From contig NZ_BAAAXV010000011.1 in the NCBI RefSeq assembly GCF_039535785.1, positions 62,001-126,000 of the forward strand: a DNA stretch of 64,000 nucleotides. Direction: 5' to 3'. The notes beneath the pieces were generated by a model, which saw only the letters and a list, made by a program, of their open reading frames with translations, was not told the origin of the DNA and ran no database searches. Within the stretch, counting starts at the first letter, position 1. Every line of letters begins with the position of its first letter. Source of the stretch: Nonomuraea helvata. Lineage in GTDB: Bacteria; Actinomycetota; Actinomycetes; Streptosporangiales; Streptosporangiaceae. Positions 1-8,519 of the stretch are shown piece by piece. The translations under genes and the position numbers were made by a program.

Positions 1-145
1 CCGTGCTCGGCCACCGGCCGAGCAGGGCCGCCTGATGGCAGCGCCGGCATTCCCGCCCCACCGCACGCGCACCGGAACGCGACGCCCCAGGGCCTGCGGC
101 CGGTGGGCGGCGCGCCGAGCGGCAGCGCGAGCGAGGCGGGCAACA

Positions 146-871
146 TCATGACGACACCGAGGCCCTTCTGCTCACGTTGGGGACGCTGACGCAGACCATC
201 CGCTCCGTCAGTCCGGCCCCTGGTGAGGACGATGTCGACGAACGCGCGCGCGACCTGGCCGGCACCGCACCACCGGCCACCGTACGCGCGACTTTGGAGG
301 CGAGCGCGAGATGCTCGCCGCAGCGACGGCTCACCTTGGCCTCCAGCCCGGCCACCTGGGCCAGCCTGAGCCTCAGCGGCTCCAGCGACGACCGGCGTTC
401 GAGGCCGTCGAGATCGGCCAGCCGGGCGGGCCAGCGCAGCGCGTCGCCACAGCGAGCTTCCACCTCGGCGGGGAGGTCGTCGACGGAGAACCCCTCGTGG
501 CGCAGCCGGGTGGCGATCATGACGGCCATGAACGCCGTCTTGTCGAAGTCGGCCAGCCGTCCGGCCAGGGCCGCGCTCAGCATCCTGGCCCGATGGCTCA
601 GGCAGACCGCACTCCACCCGAGCAGCACCAGCCGATCAGATCCCGTCTCCGTGTGCCATCCGGCCAGCCGCAGCTCGCGGGCCATCCGGTGATGGAAGCG
701 CCAACGGTGGCGGGGGCTGTCCAGCCATACCTCGAGCCCGCCCAGCGGCAGGCTCGCGACGTGCACGCCGGCTCCCACCACCGGCCCCGCCACTCGCGCG
801 CAGATCCGCTGGACCACCTGCTCCTGGCCGGTGGAGGCCGGACCTTCCTGGAACAAGGATTCCGCGGTCAT
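146..871 (-). CDS. Hypothetical protein, 241 aa
   Basis: I do not recognise a family. The start is well supported: on the minus strand a GGAGGAGGTGA ribosome site lies six bases before the ATG at 871. The first 170 residues look like a normal soluble mixed alpha/beta protein. The last 45 are rich in Ser and Arg and less convincing, so the true end could differ if there is a frame change near 270-290. It is divergent from the XRE regulator at 1075, with about 200 bases of shared upstream DNA holding an inverted repeat. That arrangement suggests common control, but nothing in the protein shows a function. Overlapping plus-strand frames were judged shadows because they lack a ribosome site. Confidence 0.6.
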   Translation of the reverse strand: MTAESLFQEGPASTGQEQVVQRICARVAGPVVGAGVHVASLPLGGLEVWLDSPRHRWRFHHRMARELRLAGWHTETGSDRLVLLGWSAVCLSHRARMLSAALAGRLADFDKTAFMAVMIATRLRHEGFSVDDLPAEVEARCGDALRWPARLADLDGLERRSSLEPLRLRLAQVAGLEAKVSRRCGEHLALASKVARTVAGGAVPARSRARSSTSSSPGAGLTERMVCVSVPNVSRRASVSS

Positions 872-951
872 GTCCGGTCACCTCCTCCCCGTCTGGCTGT
901 TAAGCCTCAGTTACCACGCGCTCTGATAGTCCGCTTATATACAGGGCTATG

Positions 952-978
952 TCAACTCACAGTTTGCGCATAAGTTGA
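952..978. promoter_or_regulatory. Inverted repeat in divergent promoter region
   Basis: TCAACT at 952-957 is matched by AGTTGA at 973-978, with a nested AACT-cac-AGTT at 954-964. It lies in the AT-richer gap between the divergent genes at 871 and 1075. This is a plausible operator for the XRE regulator itself, but that is inference from position only. Confidence 0.35.
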
Positions 979-1074
979 TACCTACGCGCGGGGCAGAGCT
1001 GGCCCGCATGGCAGGGGACAGTGCGGCCCGCGTCCCTTACGCTGGAAAAGTTCACGGGCGGTAGGAGGTGTGCC

Positions 1075-2337
1075 GTGGCGAACTTCGCCGAGCGGCTCGA
1101 TCTCGCGCTGACCAAGCGCGGCTTCACCGGCGCGCAGGTTGCCTCCGCCCTGACGGAGGCGGGCATCCCCATCACCCGCGCCTACGTCAGCCAGCTGCGC
1201 ACCGGCAAGCAGACCAACCCGACGCTCCAGGTGCTCAGGGCGCTGGCCTCTTGCCTCCAGGTGAGTGTGGGCTGGCTGGTCGGTGACGACTATCTGGAGT
1301 CCGGCGCCGTCGAGGACCTCCAGCTGCGCGCGGCCGCCGTCGGCCTGAACGCCTCGGGGCTGTCCGAGAGCTCACTGACCGTCCTGCGCGGCGTGGTCGA
1401 GCTGGCGCGCAAGGCCGAGGGCCTGTCCGAGGAGTCCGGGCCCGCCGCCGCCTCCGACATCCCCGACGCGGCCGCGCCGCTGAGCGGGCCGCAGCGCCGG
1501 GCGCTCGGCAAGCGGCTGCACGGCCTGCGCCTGGCCGCCGACCTCTCGGTCGAGCAGGTGGAGACCGCCATCGGGCGGGGGACCGCCGCGATCGCGGCCG
1601 TCGAGCAGGGCAGGATCGCCCCCGCTCCCATCTCCGTCGAGCGTCTGCTCACCCTCTACGGCGTCGTCGCGCCGCCCATCCGCGAATACGTGCTCTCGCT
1701 GGCCAGGGGCGAGCGCGAGGCCGCCTGGTACGACGCGCAGTCGGTGCCGGTCTGGCTGGCCGCCACGTACGCGCTCGAGCAGCGGGCCACCGTGATCCGC
1801 ACGTACCAGCCCCAGTTCGTCCCGCCGCTGCTGCAGACCGAGGAGTACGCCAGGGCCGCCATCACCGCGGCCGGGCCGGGGACGCTCGGGCAGCAGACGG
1901 TCGATGAGGCGCTCGCCCTCGTGCTGGCCCGCCAGGAGGCCGTGGCCGGCGACAGCGGCATCGTGGTGTGGGCGGTGATCGACGAGAGCGTGCTGGCACG
2001 CTCGATCGTCGGGCCGCACGTCCAGCTCCGCCAGATCGAGCAGCTCCTCGACCATGCCAAGCGGCCCAACGTCTCGCTGCACGTGGTGCCGATGGAGGAG
2101 CCGGCCTACGTGCCGCGCACCGGCCCGTTCACGCTGTGGCGCTTCGCCGAGGCCTTCGAGCCGGACATCGCGTGCGCGCACGGCATCGAGTCGGACGAGA
2201 TCGTCGCCGACACGGCCGCGGTGGAGGCGTACCACCAGGCTTTCACGAAGCTGTCGGTCACGACGACCACGCGCGAGGAGACCTTCGAGGTCCTGAATTT
2301 CCATCGCGAACGGCTTTCGCGTTCTCTCGGAAAGTGA
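1075..2337 (+). CDS. XRE-family regulator with two HTH regions and DUF5753 domain
   Basis: This is a DNA-binding transcriptional regulator of about 420 aa. The GTG at 1075 is preferred over the GTG at 1021 because TAGGAGG sits five to seven bases before it. Residues 1-65 form an HTH_XRE domain (TLQVLRALASCLQVSVGWL). Residues about 145-200 form a second HTH_31-like segment (LRLAADLSVEQVETAIGRG). From about residue 215 the protein matches DUF5753 (WYDAQSVPVWL, PQFVPPLLQTEEYA, then the acidic C-terminal half). DUF5753 regulators are very common in actinomycetes and usually sit beside a DUF397 gene. None is seen here; the next gene is a methyltransferase instead. A second N-terminal HTH is not the usual architecture. 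Confidence 0.85.
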   Translation: MANFAERLDLALTKRGFTGAQVASALTEAGIPITRAYVSQLRTGKQTNPTLQVLRALASCLQVSVGWLVGDDYLESGAVEDLQLRAAAVGLNASGLSESSLTVLRGVVELARKAEGLSEESGPAAASDIPDAAAPLSGPQRRALGKRLHGLRLAADLSVEQVETAIGRGTAAIAAVEQGRIAPAPISVERLLTLYGVVAPPIREYVLSLARGEREAAWYDAQSVPVWLAATYALEQRATVIRTYQPQFVPPLLQTEEYARAAITAAGPGTLGQQTVDEALALVLARQEAVAGDSGIVVWAVIDESVLARSIVGPHVQLRQIEQLLDHAKRPNVSLHVVPMEEPAYVPRTGPFTLWRFAEAFEPDIACAHGIESDEIVADTAAVEAYHQAFTKLSVTTTTREETFEVLNFHRERLSRSLGK

Positions 2338-2492
2338 TCTCTTTCCCGAATGGGAGATCGTTATTCCCGGTAGAGGAGTTAGGCAGATATACCGAAAACT
2401 AATGGCTTTTCCGGTTGTCATCTCTCCCCGAAGGGGGATCATATGTTCTGGGTCATCGAGTGTGGGGTCCGAAAGGATCATCTTTTCCCGAG
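2336..2492 (+). promoter_or_regulatory. Three copies of an ATCTYTYCCCGA motif upstream of the methyltransferase gene
   Basis: Copies lie at about 2337-2349, 2420-2431 and 2480-2491. The first is inside a palindrome with GATCTC at 2336-2341 and GAGATC at 2354-2359. The second is followed by a GGGGGAT arm that can fold back on CCCC. The third touches a GATAGT box at 2492-2497 that could be the -10 of the next gene. Spacings are about 83 and 60 bases. It may be a multi-site operator or a structured leader. Confidence 0.4.
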
Positions 2493-2523
2493 ATAGTGGG
2501 CGAGGGGAAAGGGGCAACACTCA

Positions 2524-3357
2524 ATGCGTCAGCGTGCCATCCGAAACCTGGCGAAGCTGGAGATGACCCAAGCAAGGATCACCCGGGTTCTCGACGCTGC
2601 CACGGGTGGAAAGAACAATTTCGCGGCGGACAGAGACACGGTGCGCCGCTACGATCAGGCCGCTCCGATCGTGACGACGGCCGCACGGGCCGTGCTGGAC
2701 TATTTATGCCGTGTGGTCCGTCACCTCGCGACGGCGGGCGTGGACCAGTTCGTGATCGTCGGGAGTGGCGTGCCCAGCGGCCTGCCGGCGGGCAGACAGT
2801 TGCACGACGTGGCCCGTGACGCCCTGGGCGCCGCGGTCCCCCGTGTGGTCTACGTGGAGAACGACCCGATGGTGCTGGCCGGAGCCCGGGCGACCATCGA
2901 GCCCGTCACCGATCTCGTACGCGTCGTAGAGGGCGACGTACGCGAGATCGACGACCTCCTCGACGACCGGGTCATGCAGACGTTCCTCGACTGGGACCGG
3001 CCCATGGCCGTGCTGCTGCTGTCGACCCACAGCCTGAACGACGACGAGTACTTCCACTACGTGATCAAGCGGATCCGGCAGGTGGTGCCGGAAAGGAGCT
3101 ACCTGTCGCTGCTGCAGACCACGTTCGACGCGATGCCACCGGAGCTGCTGCCGGCCGTTCACGATCTGCTGGCGATGACGCTGCCCGGTCACGCGATCCG
3201 GACCAGGGAGGAGGTTGCGGCGTTGCTCGAAGGTCTGGTGCTGCTGGATCCGGGACTGGTGTGGGTCCCGGAATGGCGGCCGAACGGCCTCGACACCGCC
3301 TGCGCCGATCAGCCGAGCTCCTCGGGGACGTACGGCGCCGTGGCCCACCTCCCGTGA
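2524..3357 (+). CDS. SAM-dependent methyltransferase, PF04672-like
   Basis: Predicted class I methyltransferase of 277 aa from the actinobacterial family PF04672. Visible features are the glycine-rich motif I region (FVIVGSGVPSG, about residue 75), the acidic loop after beta-2 (VVYVENDPMVL, about 112), and a motif near 160 (AVLLLSTHSLND). The ATG at 2524 follows a purine run GAGGGGAAAGGGG. The substrate is unknown; members are often near regulators and biosynthetic genes. It follows the XRE/DUF5753 gene on the same strand after a 186-base gap with repeated motifs, so it probably has its own promoter. It converges on DUF4253 across a hairpin at 3369-3394. Confidence 0.8.
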   Translation: MRQRAIRNLAKLEMTQARITRVLDAATGGKNNFAADRDTVRRYDQAAPIVTTAARAVLDYLCRVVRHLATAGVDQFVIVGSGVPSGLPAGRQLHDVARDALGAAVPRVVYVENDPMVLAGARATIEPVTDLVRVVEGDVREIDDLLDDRVMQTFLDWDRPMAVLLLSTHSLNDDEYFHYVIKRIRQVVPERSYLSLLQTTFDAMPPELLPAVHDLLAMTLPGHAIRTREEVAALLEGLVLLDPGLVWVPEWRPNGLDTACADQPSSSGTYGAVAHLP

Positions 3358-3368
3358 GCGACGGCCCA

Positions 3369-3394
3369 CCCCCTTTCCCTCAGGGGAGAGGGGG
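3369..3394. terminator. Hairpin between convergent genes
   Basis: CCCCCT at 3369-3374 pairs with AGGGGG at 3389-3394, and TCCC at 3376-3379 pairs with GGGA at 3384-3387. There is one unpaired base per side and a four-base loop. It lies 11 bases after the methyltransferase stop and 8 before the DUF4253 stop, where a bidirectional terminator would be expected. No strong T-tract follows. Confidence 0.55.
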
Positions 3395-3402
3395 GCCGGG
3401 GT

Positions 3403-4221
3403 TCAGTCCCACCAGAACGACCAGGCGTGCTCGCCGATGATCTGCTCGGCGTAGCCCTCCAGGTCGCCGGGTCCCTGGACGATGTTGTCCGGGCAGAACG
3501 TCCAGTGCTCCGCGGCCACGTGTAACGCGTGCTCCGGATCGTCGGGCGGCGCGGCCACGCTCAGATCCAGCGTGTTGAACCCGACGCTCACCACCCGCGC
3601 CCCGAACCGCTCCTCCCAGCTGCGCACCACCGCCGCCATCGGAACCATCCACTCGTTGTGGTGCAGCGCGCCCTGCCAGCCCATCACGGCCAGCGCGTCG
3701 GCGCCCCGTGGCGCGGCAACCAGGCCGAGCGGCATCCCCTTGACGGACAGCTCCCGCGCGAGCCAGTCGGCGACCGCCTCGGGATCGGCCTTGAGCACGC
3801 CGGGCGGGGCAGGGCCGGGACAGATCGCCCCGTACGGCTCCAGCTCGTCCAGCGCGCCCTGCGGCATCTGGGCCACCCACTCCTGCCACACCTCGGTCAT
3901 GAACCCCTCGGCGGTGAAGTGGCCGATCTGGCGTGGATCGTCCGGCACGATCTGCCCGATCCCCCAGGGCTGCGCCGACTCGTCCAGCAGCACCGGCCAC
4001 AGGCCGCTGTGCGGGTGCCACTCGCGCACCCGCGCCCAGTCCTCGCCGCTCGCGGCCTCCTCACTCATCCAGAACGCCGGCCTGGCCGCCTCGCCCTGCC
4101 CGGTGTAGCCGGGGTCGGGCCAGACCACGTCCCCGGGCGGCAGCGCGACGGGCAGCCTGCGCCCCCCGCCGCCGTCGGCGAACAGCCGGCCCAGCTCGGG
4201 TGGCAGCCGGTGATCGTTCAT
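3403..4221 (-). CDS. DUF4253 domain protein
   Basis: A 272-aa protein whose C-terminal half carries the DUF4253 signature: a LGLVAAPRGADALAVMGW stretch near residue 165, RSWEERFGARVVSVGF near 205, HALHVAAEHWTFCPDN near 235 and the terminal WSFWWD. Function of the family is not known; members occur widely in Streptomyces and relatives as single cytosolic proteins. The ATG at 4221 has a GTAGGG ribosome site. The gene is convergent with the methyltransferase gene and divergent from the HAD hydrolase at 4330. Confidence 0.85.
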   Translation of the reverse strand: MNDHRLPPELGRLFADGGGGRRLPVALPPGDVVWPDPGYTGQGEAARPAFWMSEEAASGEDWARVREWHPHSGLWPVLLDESAQPWGIGQIVPDDPRQIGHFTAEGFMTEVWQEWVAQMPQGALDELEPYGAICPGPAPPGVLKADPEAVADWLARELSVKGMPLGLVAAPRGADALAVMGWQGALHHNEWMVPMAAVVRSWEERFGARVVSVGFNTLDLSVAAPPDDPEHALHVAAEHWTFCPDNIVQGPGDLEGYAEQIIGEHAWSFWWD

Positions 4222-4329
4222 GCCCTACCGTTCCGATACCGAATCCTGTCTCGGAGATGGTAGTGCCGCCGGTCGCCCCGGCACCTTGGGTGGCGCGCGA
4301 AAAGCGGATCGCTGTCAGAATGAGGGGCT

Positions 4330-4911
4330 GTGATCCCCTTTGACGCGGTTCTGTCTGATCTCGATGGAGTGCTCCGCCACTTCGACCACGCGGCCCAGGC
4401 GGACATCGAGGCCCGTTACGGCCTCCCGCTCATGAAGACGGCCCTCGACCCCGAGCTGATCATGCCTCCCACGCTCGGCCAGGTCACCGAGGACGAGTGG
4501 TTCGAGTCCATCGTGGCCGCGCTGGGCGGCGACGAGCGCGCCCGCCAGGCGGTCACCGAGTTCGCGCAGATCCGGTGCTGGGTGGACGAGGAGGTCAGGG
4601 CGCTGCTGGCCAAGGTGCAGCAGCACGTGCCGGTGGTGATCGTGACCAACGCCATGGACCGGCTGGAGGAGCAGCTCGACCAGCTGGGGCTCACGTACTT
4701 CGCGGACGACGTGGTGAGCAGCGCGAAAGTGGGCGTGGCCAAGCCCGATCGCCGGATCTACGAGATCGCGGCCGAGCGGGCCGGTGCCGCCCCCGAGCGC
4801 TGCCTGTTCGTGGACGACCGGCTGCACAACGTGGAGGCGGCCAGGGCGCTCGGCATGACGGGCGTCCACTACCGGACGTACCAGGACCTGGCGGCCGTAC
4901 TGACCTACTGA
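4330..4911 (+). CDS. HAD-family hydrolase (subfamily IA)
   Basis: Small HAD phosphatase of 193 aa. Motif I is DLDG near residue 9, motif II is VTNA near 99, the motif III lysine is in VGVAKPDRRIY near 136, and motif IV is FVDDR near 159. All catalytic residues are present. The GTG at 4330 is the only start that keeps motif I; its GAGGGG site is unusually close. The substrate cannot be told from sequence. Its last seven bases overlap the end of the convergent TenA-like gene. Confidence 0.85.
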   Translation: MIPFDAVLSDLDGVLRHFDHAAQADIEARYGLPLMKTALDPELIMPPTLGQVTEDEWFESIVAALGGDERARQAVTEFAQIRCWVDEEVRALLAKVQQHVPVVIVTNAMDRLEEQLDQLGLTYFADDVVSSAKVGVAKPDRRIYEIAAERAGAAPERCLFVDDRLHNVEAARALGMTGVHYRTYQDLAAVLTY

Positions 4912-5588
4912 CGGGCCCTGCCGGTGGACATGTCGAAGAAGGCCCGCTCCAACTCGACCGCGCGGCGGAACACGTGGAGCACCTCCGTCCGCCGCTGCCC
5001 GTCCAGCTCCGCGCCCAGGCGGTCGAGTTCGCCACGCAGGAAGGCCACCCACGCGCGGAACTCCGCGCCCTCGTGCAGTTCGATCCACTCGCGGTGCACG
5101 AACCTCTCAGGAAGCGGCTCCCCGGCCCGCGACGCCCATCCCAGGTAGGACCACTCGGCCACGCAGAGCACGGCCACGATCAGCAGATAGTCCTGCGACG
5201 CCCGCACCTCGTCCATGAGCCGCCTGAACGCCGCCGTCACCGGCTCCAGCGGCACCTCGGTCCGCCCGCCCAGCTCGGCCAGCGCCCGGTGGAAGTACGT
5301 CTTCTCCTCGGTGGTGGCGACCTGCCCGAGGAACCTCCCGTACGGCACCCGCGCCTCGAACGTGTCGGCACTCGCCACGGCCGCCCCGAGCAAGGCCGTG
5401 AACGAGTCCACGAACTGGAAGTCCTGCTCCAGGTAGCGCCGCATGTCCTCATCGGCCGCCGCGCCCGTCGTGATCGCCATGGCGAACGGATGCGTCACCA
5501 CCGCCGTCCACTCGGGCTCGCACTGCTCCCTGAGCCACTCGCTGAAGGTCGCTCCGCTCACACTCCGACCGTACCGAAGTCTTGTCAC
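4905..5588 (-). CDS. TenA/thiaminase-II-like protein
   Basis: All-helical protein of 227 aa resembling the TenA family, which hydrolyses degraded thiamine intermediates or in other branches acts on other amines. Seen are the N-terminal helix with EQCEPEWTAVVTHPF, the central EQDFQFVDSF segment near residue 55, and the LCVAEWSYLGWA stretch near 150 that corresponds to the TenA active-site helix. No thiamine genes or TPP riboswitch are nearby, so a role in thiamine salvage is unproven. The GTG at 5588 is taken as start; an internal GTG at 5561, nine codons in, is possible. Confidence 0.75.
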   Translation of the reverse strand: MTRLRYGRSVSGATFSEWLREQCEPEWTAVVTHPFAMAITTGAAADEDMRRYLEQDFQFVDSFTALLGAAVASADTFEARVPYGRFLGQVATTEEKTYFHRALAELGGRTEVPLEPVTAAFRRLMDEVRASQDYLLIVAVLCVAEWSYLGWASRAGEPLPERFVHREWIELHEGAEFRAWVAFLRGELDRLGAELDGQRRTEVLHVFRRAVELERAFFDMSTGRARQ

Positions 5589-5669
5589 CGAGGATGACCG
5601 CCGCCCCCAGCCTCAAGTCGGCGAGCTGCGCATCCCGCCAGGCTGGGGGCGACGGCGAGCGAGCGCCGG

Positions 5670-6809
5670 TCAGTACCCGCCGTACGGGTTCTGGGAGGAC
5701 GGCGAGCTGCTGGGCGCGCTCGACTGGTGGCCCGACGGGTGGTTCGTCGGGGTGCCCGACGGCGTGCCGGTGGACGTCGGCTTGGTGCCCTGCGGGGCGA
5801 TGATGCCGATCAGGCCGTGCTTGGTGCCGTCGATCCCTGCGGAGAACCACAGGGAGTTCTCGCCGCCGGTGGCGGCCGTCCCGGGCTCCAGGTCCCAGAG
5901 GCCGGGCAGCACGATCGGCTTGCCGTCGGAGGTGCGCAACGCGCCCAGGTGCCGCGAGTGCTTGTACACGTGTACGGTGCCGTCACCGAAGTTGCCGACC
6001 AGCAGCGCGCCGGAGTACTGACCCCAGCCCTTCGGCGCCGCGGTGATCCCCCAGGGGGCGTTGAGCCCGACTCGGGAGATGCGGCCGGTGACGCGTCCGC
6101 CGGCGTTGAAACGGCTCACGAAGCCCTTGCCGGTGCCGAAGATCGGCTTGCCGGTGGACTCGTCACGCAGGGCATAGGCCACCCAGATGCTGCCGTTGGC
6201 GACCGCCACGTTGTAGGCCTTGTACGTCCGGGGGACGCCCGGGTCCCTGAACTGCCAGCTCTTCAGGTGGATGGGCTGGAAGTCATCGTCGAAGGCGTGG
6301 ATGCGCCCACTGGCGAAGTCGGCGGCCAGCAGGAAGGCGCTGTCGTCGGTCTCGACGAGCTCCAGCCCCTTGTAGTCGGCGCCGCGCGTGAAGGCCGCGA
6401 TGATCGCGTTGGCCGGGTCGACCTCCGCGTTCCAGCCGCTGATGGCGCCGCTCGGGCTGGAGAAGATGAACGTGGCGGGCTTGCCCTTGACGGTGAAGCC
6501 CTCGCCCGGGTTGAACACCTGGCCCGTCGGGGCTCCGCCCGGGATGGCCACCTCGGTCTGCTCCTTCTTGCCCGTGCCGGAGTAGACGGTGGCGCTGCCG
6601 GTGCCGGTGTTCGAGACCCACAAAGTCTTGCCCATGGCCAGGCCCCACGGGTTGACGACCTTGGGGTCGGTAACAGGGGCTTTGCCCTTGATATCCGACA
6701 CAAGGTTGATGACGTCGAAACGGTTCCTGGTGGTGGCGTGTGCGGGAGTGGTGAGAGTCGCTCCCAGAACGACCGCAACAGCGCAGAGTGTGATGATGCG
6801 TGGCCGCAT
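5670..6809 (-). CDS. Secreted TIGR03118-like beta-propeller protein
   Basis: Exported protein of 379 aa. The ATG at 6809 has a perfect GGAGGCACCGG leader and begins a clear signal peptide (MRPRIITLCAVAVVLGATL, then PAHA). The body is made of propeller-like repeats resembling the TIGR03118 family: VNPWGLAMGKTLWVSNTG near residue 50, NAPWGITAAPKGWG near 260 and NSLWFSAGIDG near 330. The last 40 residues are a Ser/Thr/Pro-rich tail. Function of the family is unknown; some members are surface or PEP-CTERM proteins, but no sorting motif is visible here. It is divergent from ppgK. Confidence 0.8.
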   Translation of the reverse strand: MRPRIITLCAVAVVLGATLTTPAHATTRNRFDVINLVSDIKGKAPVTDPKVVNPWGLAMGKTLWVSNTGTGSATVYSGTGKKEQTEVAIPGGAPTGQVFNPGEGFTVKGKPATFIFSSPSGAISGWNAEVDPANAIIAAFTRGADYKGLELVETDDSAFLLAADFASGRIHAFDDDFQPIHLKSWQFRDPGVPRTYKAYNVAVANGSIWVAYALRDESTGKPIFGTGKGFVSRFNAGGRVTGRISRVGLNAPWGITAAPKGWGQYSGALLVGNFGDGTVHVYKHSRHLGALRTSDGKPIVLPGLWDLEPGTAATGGENSLWFSAGIDGTKHGLIGIIAPQGTKPTSTGTPSGTPTNHPSGHQSSAPSSSPSSQNPYGGY

Positions 6810-6885
6810 CCGGTGCCTCCTAGTTAGCGCTTGTGACGCGAGATACGCGGAGGCGTGTGAGACAGGTTCACTCCTTCTGGAAATA

Positions 6886-6912
6886 TCAGGCCGGGAATTT
6901 TTCCCGTCCTGA
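6886..6912 (+). promoter_or_regulatory. 27-base imperfect palindrome just upstream of ppgK
   Basis: TCAGG (6886-6890) pairs with CCTGA (6908-6912), and CGGGAA (6892-6897) pairs with TTCCCG (6901-6906) around a TTT loop, with one mismatch. It ends 18 bases before the ppgK start, next to its ribosome site. It could be an operator or an RNA hairpin in the leader. Confidence 0.45.
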
Positions 6913-6930
6913 AGGGCAGAAGGGATTGGC

Positions 6931-7656
6931 ATGAACGTGTTGGGCATTGACATCGGCGGCTCGGGAATCAAGGGCGCGCCCGTCGACATCGAGGCAGGCG
7001 AGCTGGTCGAGGAGCGTTTGCGCATCCCCACGCCCCAGCCGTCCAAGCCCGATGAGGTCGCCGAGGCGGTAGAGACGATCATCAAGCATTTCGGCTGGAA
7101 CGGTCCCGTCGGGGTCACGTTCCCCGGCGTGGTCAAGGACGGCGTCGTGCTGACGGCCGCCAATGTGGACCACTCGTGGATCGGCGTCGACGCGGCGAAG
7201 CTTTTCGGCGGGGCCACGGTGCTGAACGACGCCGACGCGGCCGGCGTGGCCGAGATGACCTTCGGGCGCGGGCGGGGGAAGCAGGGCACCGTCCTCATGC
7301 TGACGTTCGGCACGGGGATCGGGAGCGCGCTGTTCACCGACGGGACGCTCGTGCGCAACACGGAACTCGGGCATCTGGAGCTCCACGGCAAGGACGCCGA
7401 GCACCGGGCGTCGGCGCGGGCGCGGGAGGAGCACGACCTCAGCTGGGAGAAGTGGGCCGAGCGGGTGGAGGAGTACCTCCGGCACGTGGAGATGCTGCTG
7501 TCGCCCTCGCTGATCGTCATCGGCGGAGGTGCGAGCAAGAAGGCCGACAAGTTCCTGCCGCACGTCCACATCGACACGCCCGTGGTGCCCGCCGCCCTCC
7601 AGAACGAGGCCGGCATCATCGGCGCCGCCCTGGCCACGTTGGGCGCCTCCCGCTGA
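6931..7656 (+). CDS. ppgK: Polyphosphate glucokinase
   Basis: Phosphorylates glucose with polyphosphate (and often ATP), typical of actinobacteria. The 241-aa ROK-family protein shows the N-terminal phosphate loop GIDIGGSGIKG, the substrate region TFPGVV near residue 70, the catalytic Asp in LNDADAAG near 98, GTGIGSALF near 128, and ELGHLELHG near 147. Length is that of single-domain PPGK enzymes (about 250 aa). An AGAAGGGA ribosome site precedes the ATG. It lacks the CxCGxxGC zinc motif of other ROK sugar kinases, as expected for PPGK. Confidence 0.9.
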   Translation: MNVLGIDIGGSGIKGAPVDIEAGELVEERLRIPTPQPSKPDEVAEAVETIIKHFGWNGPVGVTFPGVVKDGVVLTAANVDHSWIGVDAAKLFGGATVLNDADAAGVAEMTFGRGRGKQGTVLMLTFGTGIGSALFTDGTLVRNTELGHLELHGKDAEHRASARAREEHDLSWEKWAERVEEYLRHVEMLLSPSLIVIGGGASKKADKFLPHVHIDTPVVPAALQNEAGIIGAALATLGASR

Positions 7657-7661
7657 CCTGC

Positions 7662-8029
7662 TCAGTCCGTGCGGGGCCGGCTGGGAGCCACCCACTCGAA
7701 GTCCTTGGCCGCGTCCGGCAGGGTGTCGCCGCGGTCAGCACCCTGTCGGCGGCGTTGGCCAGCCACCTCAGGTAGAGGCGGCCCTGGACGGCGCCCAGCG
7801 GCGACAGCGCCATGACCGTGAGCCCGTACACGGAGGCGGCGGCGATCACCAAGGAGAGCGTCGCCATCGCGCCTTTGAAGAGCCGGAAGGCGCTGGCCAC
7901 CCCTTCCAGGACGTCCCCCATCTTGGCGAAAGAGTCCCGCGTGGCCTCGGTGCCGGTGTCCGGCCCGCCGACGCGGTGCGACGGAAGCGGCGGCCTATGG
8001 GGGTGGCCGCCCGCCTCGGCGTGCTCACG
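7662..8029 (-). pseudogene. Probable frameshifted small membrane protein
   Basis: Three reading-frame pieces join into one sensible protein. A GTG overlapping the upstream regulator's TGA (GTGA) opens one frame. The second frame then carries EHAEAGGHPH through DSFAKMGDVLEG, a hydrophobic segment (ATLSLVIAAASVYGLTVMAL) and LRWLANAADRVL. A third frame ends with DTLPDAAKDFEWVAPSRP and a TGA at 7662, five bases from the convergent ppgK stop. A lost GAGC repeat unit just after the GTG and a second indel near 7730-7745 would explain the breaks. It could still be expressed from the ATG at 7921. No family recognised. Confidence 0.4.
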
Positions 8030-8456
8030 ACTCGGCGGGCCGAGCGGCCGATAGGCCGCGGCGTCGATGCTCGGCCGCCTTGGCCATGTCGCGGCCGAGA
8101 AGCTGGAAGAACCGGCTCGTCGTGTCGAGCCGGGCGCCGGCGGGAGTGGCGGCGCCGAAGACGCTGACTCCCTCCTGGGCGGTGCCCGCCCACATCTGGA
8201 TGGACCGCGCGCTCGCCGACCACGCCCGATACCAGACGTCGTCGTACACGATGTAGCGCTCGCGCCGGCCTTCGCGTTCGCGCTTGACCAGGCCGAGGCG
8301 TTCGAGATAGCCGACGGCCTTGGAGATCGACGCCGGGCTGACGCGCAGCCGCTGGACCAGCTCGGCCGCCGTCAGGCCGCCGGTGTCACTGGTGAACAGG
8401 TTGACGAGCACCTTCGCCATCATCGGCGGGAGCCCGGTCTGGACCATCATCGCCAT
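8025..8456 (-). CDS. GbsR/MarR-family regulator, possibly 5'-trimmed
   Basis: Winged-helix regulator of about 143 aa from the ATG at 8456. The wing-helix core is clear: MMAKVLVNLFTSD, LTAAELVQRLRVSPASISKA, then YLERLGLVKREREGRRERY and the GbsR-type DDVWYRAW region. The coding frame continues open upstream (TPYGRDPEAVRAFEHRF) with no start codon and reads into the hydrolase remnant. The native N-terminus was therefore probably longer and has been lost. The dimerisation helix may be affected. It was presumably divergent from the hydrolase gene it now abuts. Confidence 0.7.
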   Translation of the reverse strand: MAMMVQTGLPPMMAKVLVNLFTSDTGGLTAAELVQRLRVSPASISKAVGYLERLGLVKREREGRRERYIVYDDVWYRAWSASARSIQMWAGTAQEGVSVFGAATPAGARLDTTSRFFQLLGRDMAKAAEHRRRGLSAARPAES

Positions 8457-8519
8457 GAACCGGTGCTCGAAGGCGCGTACCGCCTCCGGATCGCGGCCGT
8501 AAGGGGTGTCGGCGGCGAT

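Noticed and set aside
1-145. Possible gene at the left edge
   Set aside because: A minus frame is open to the edge but has no supported start or motif in the window; nothing can be said.
6810-7637. N-terminal extension of the TIGR03118-like gene to 7637
   Set aside because: It runs antisense through ppgK; the signal peptide and GGAGG at 6809 mark the real start.
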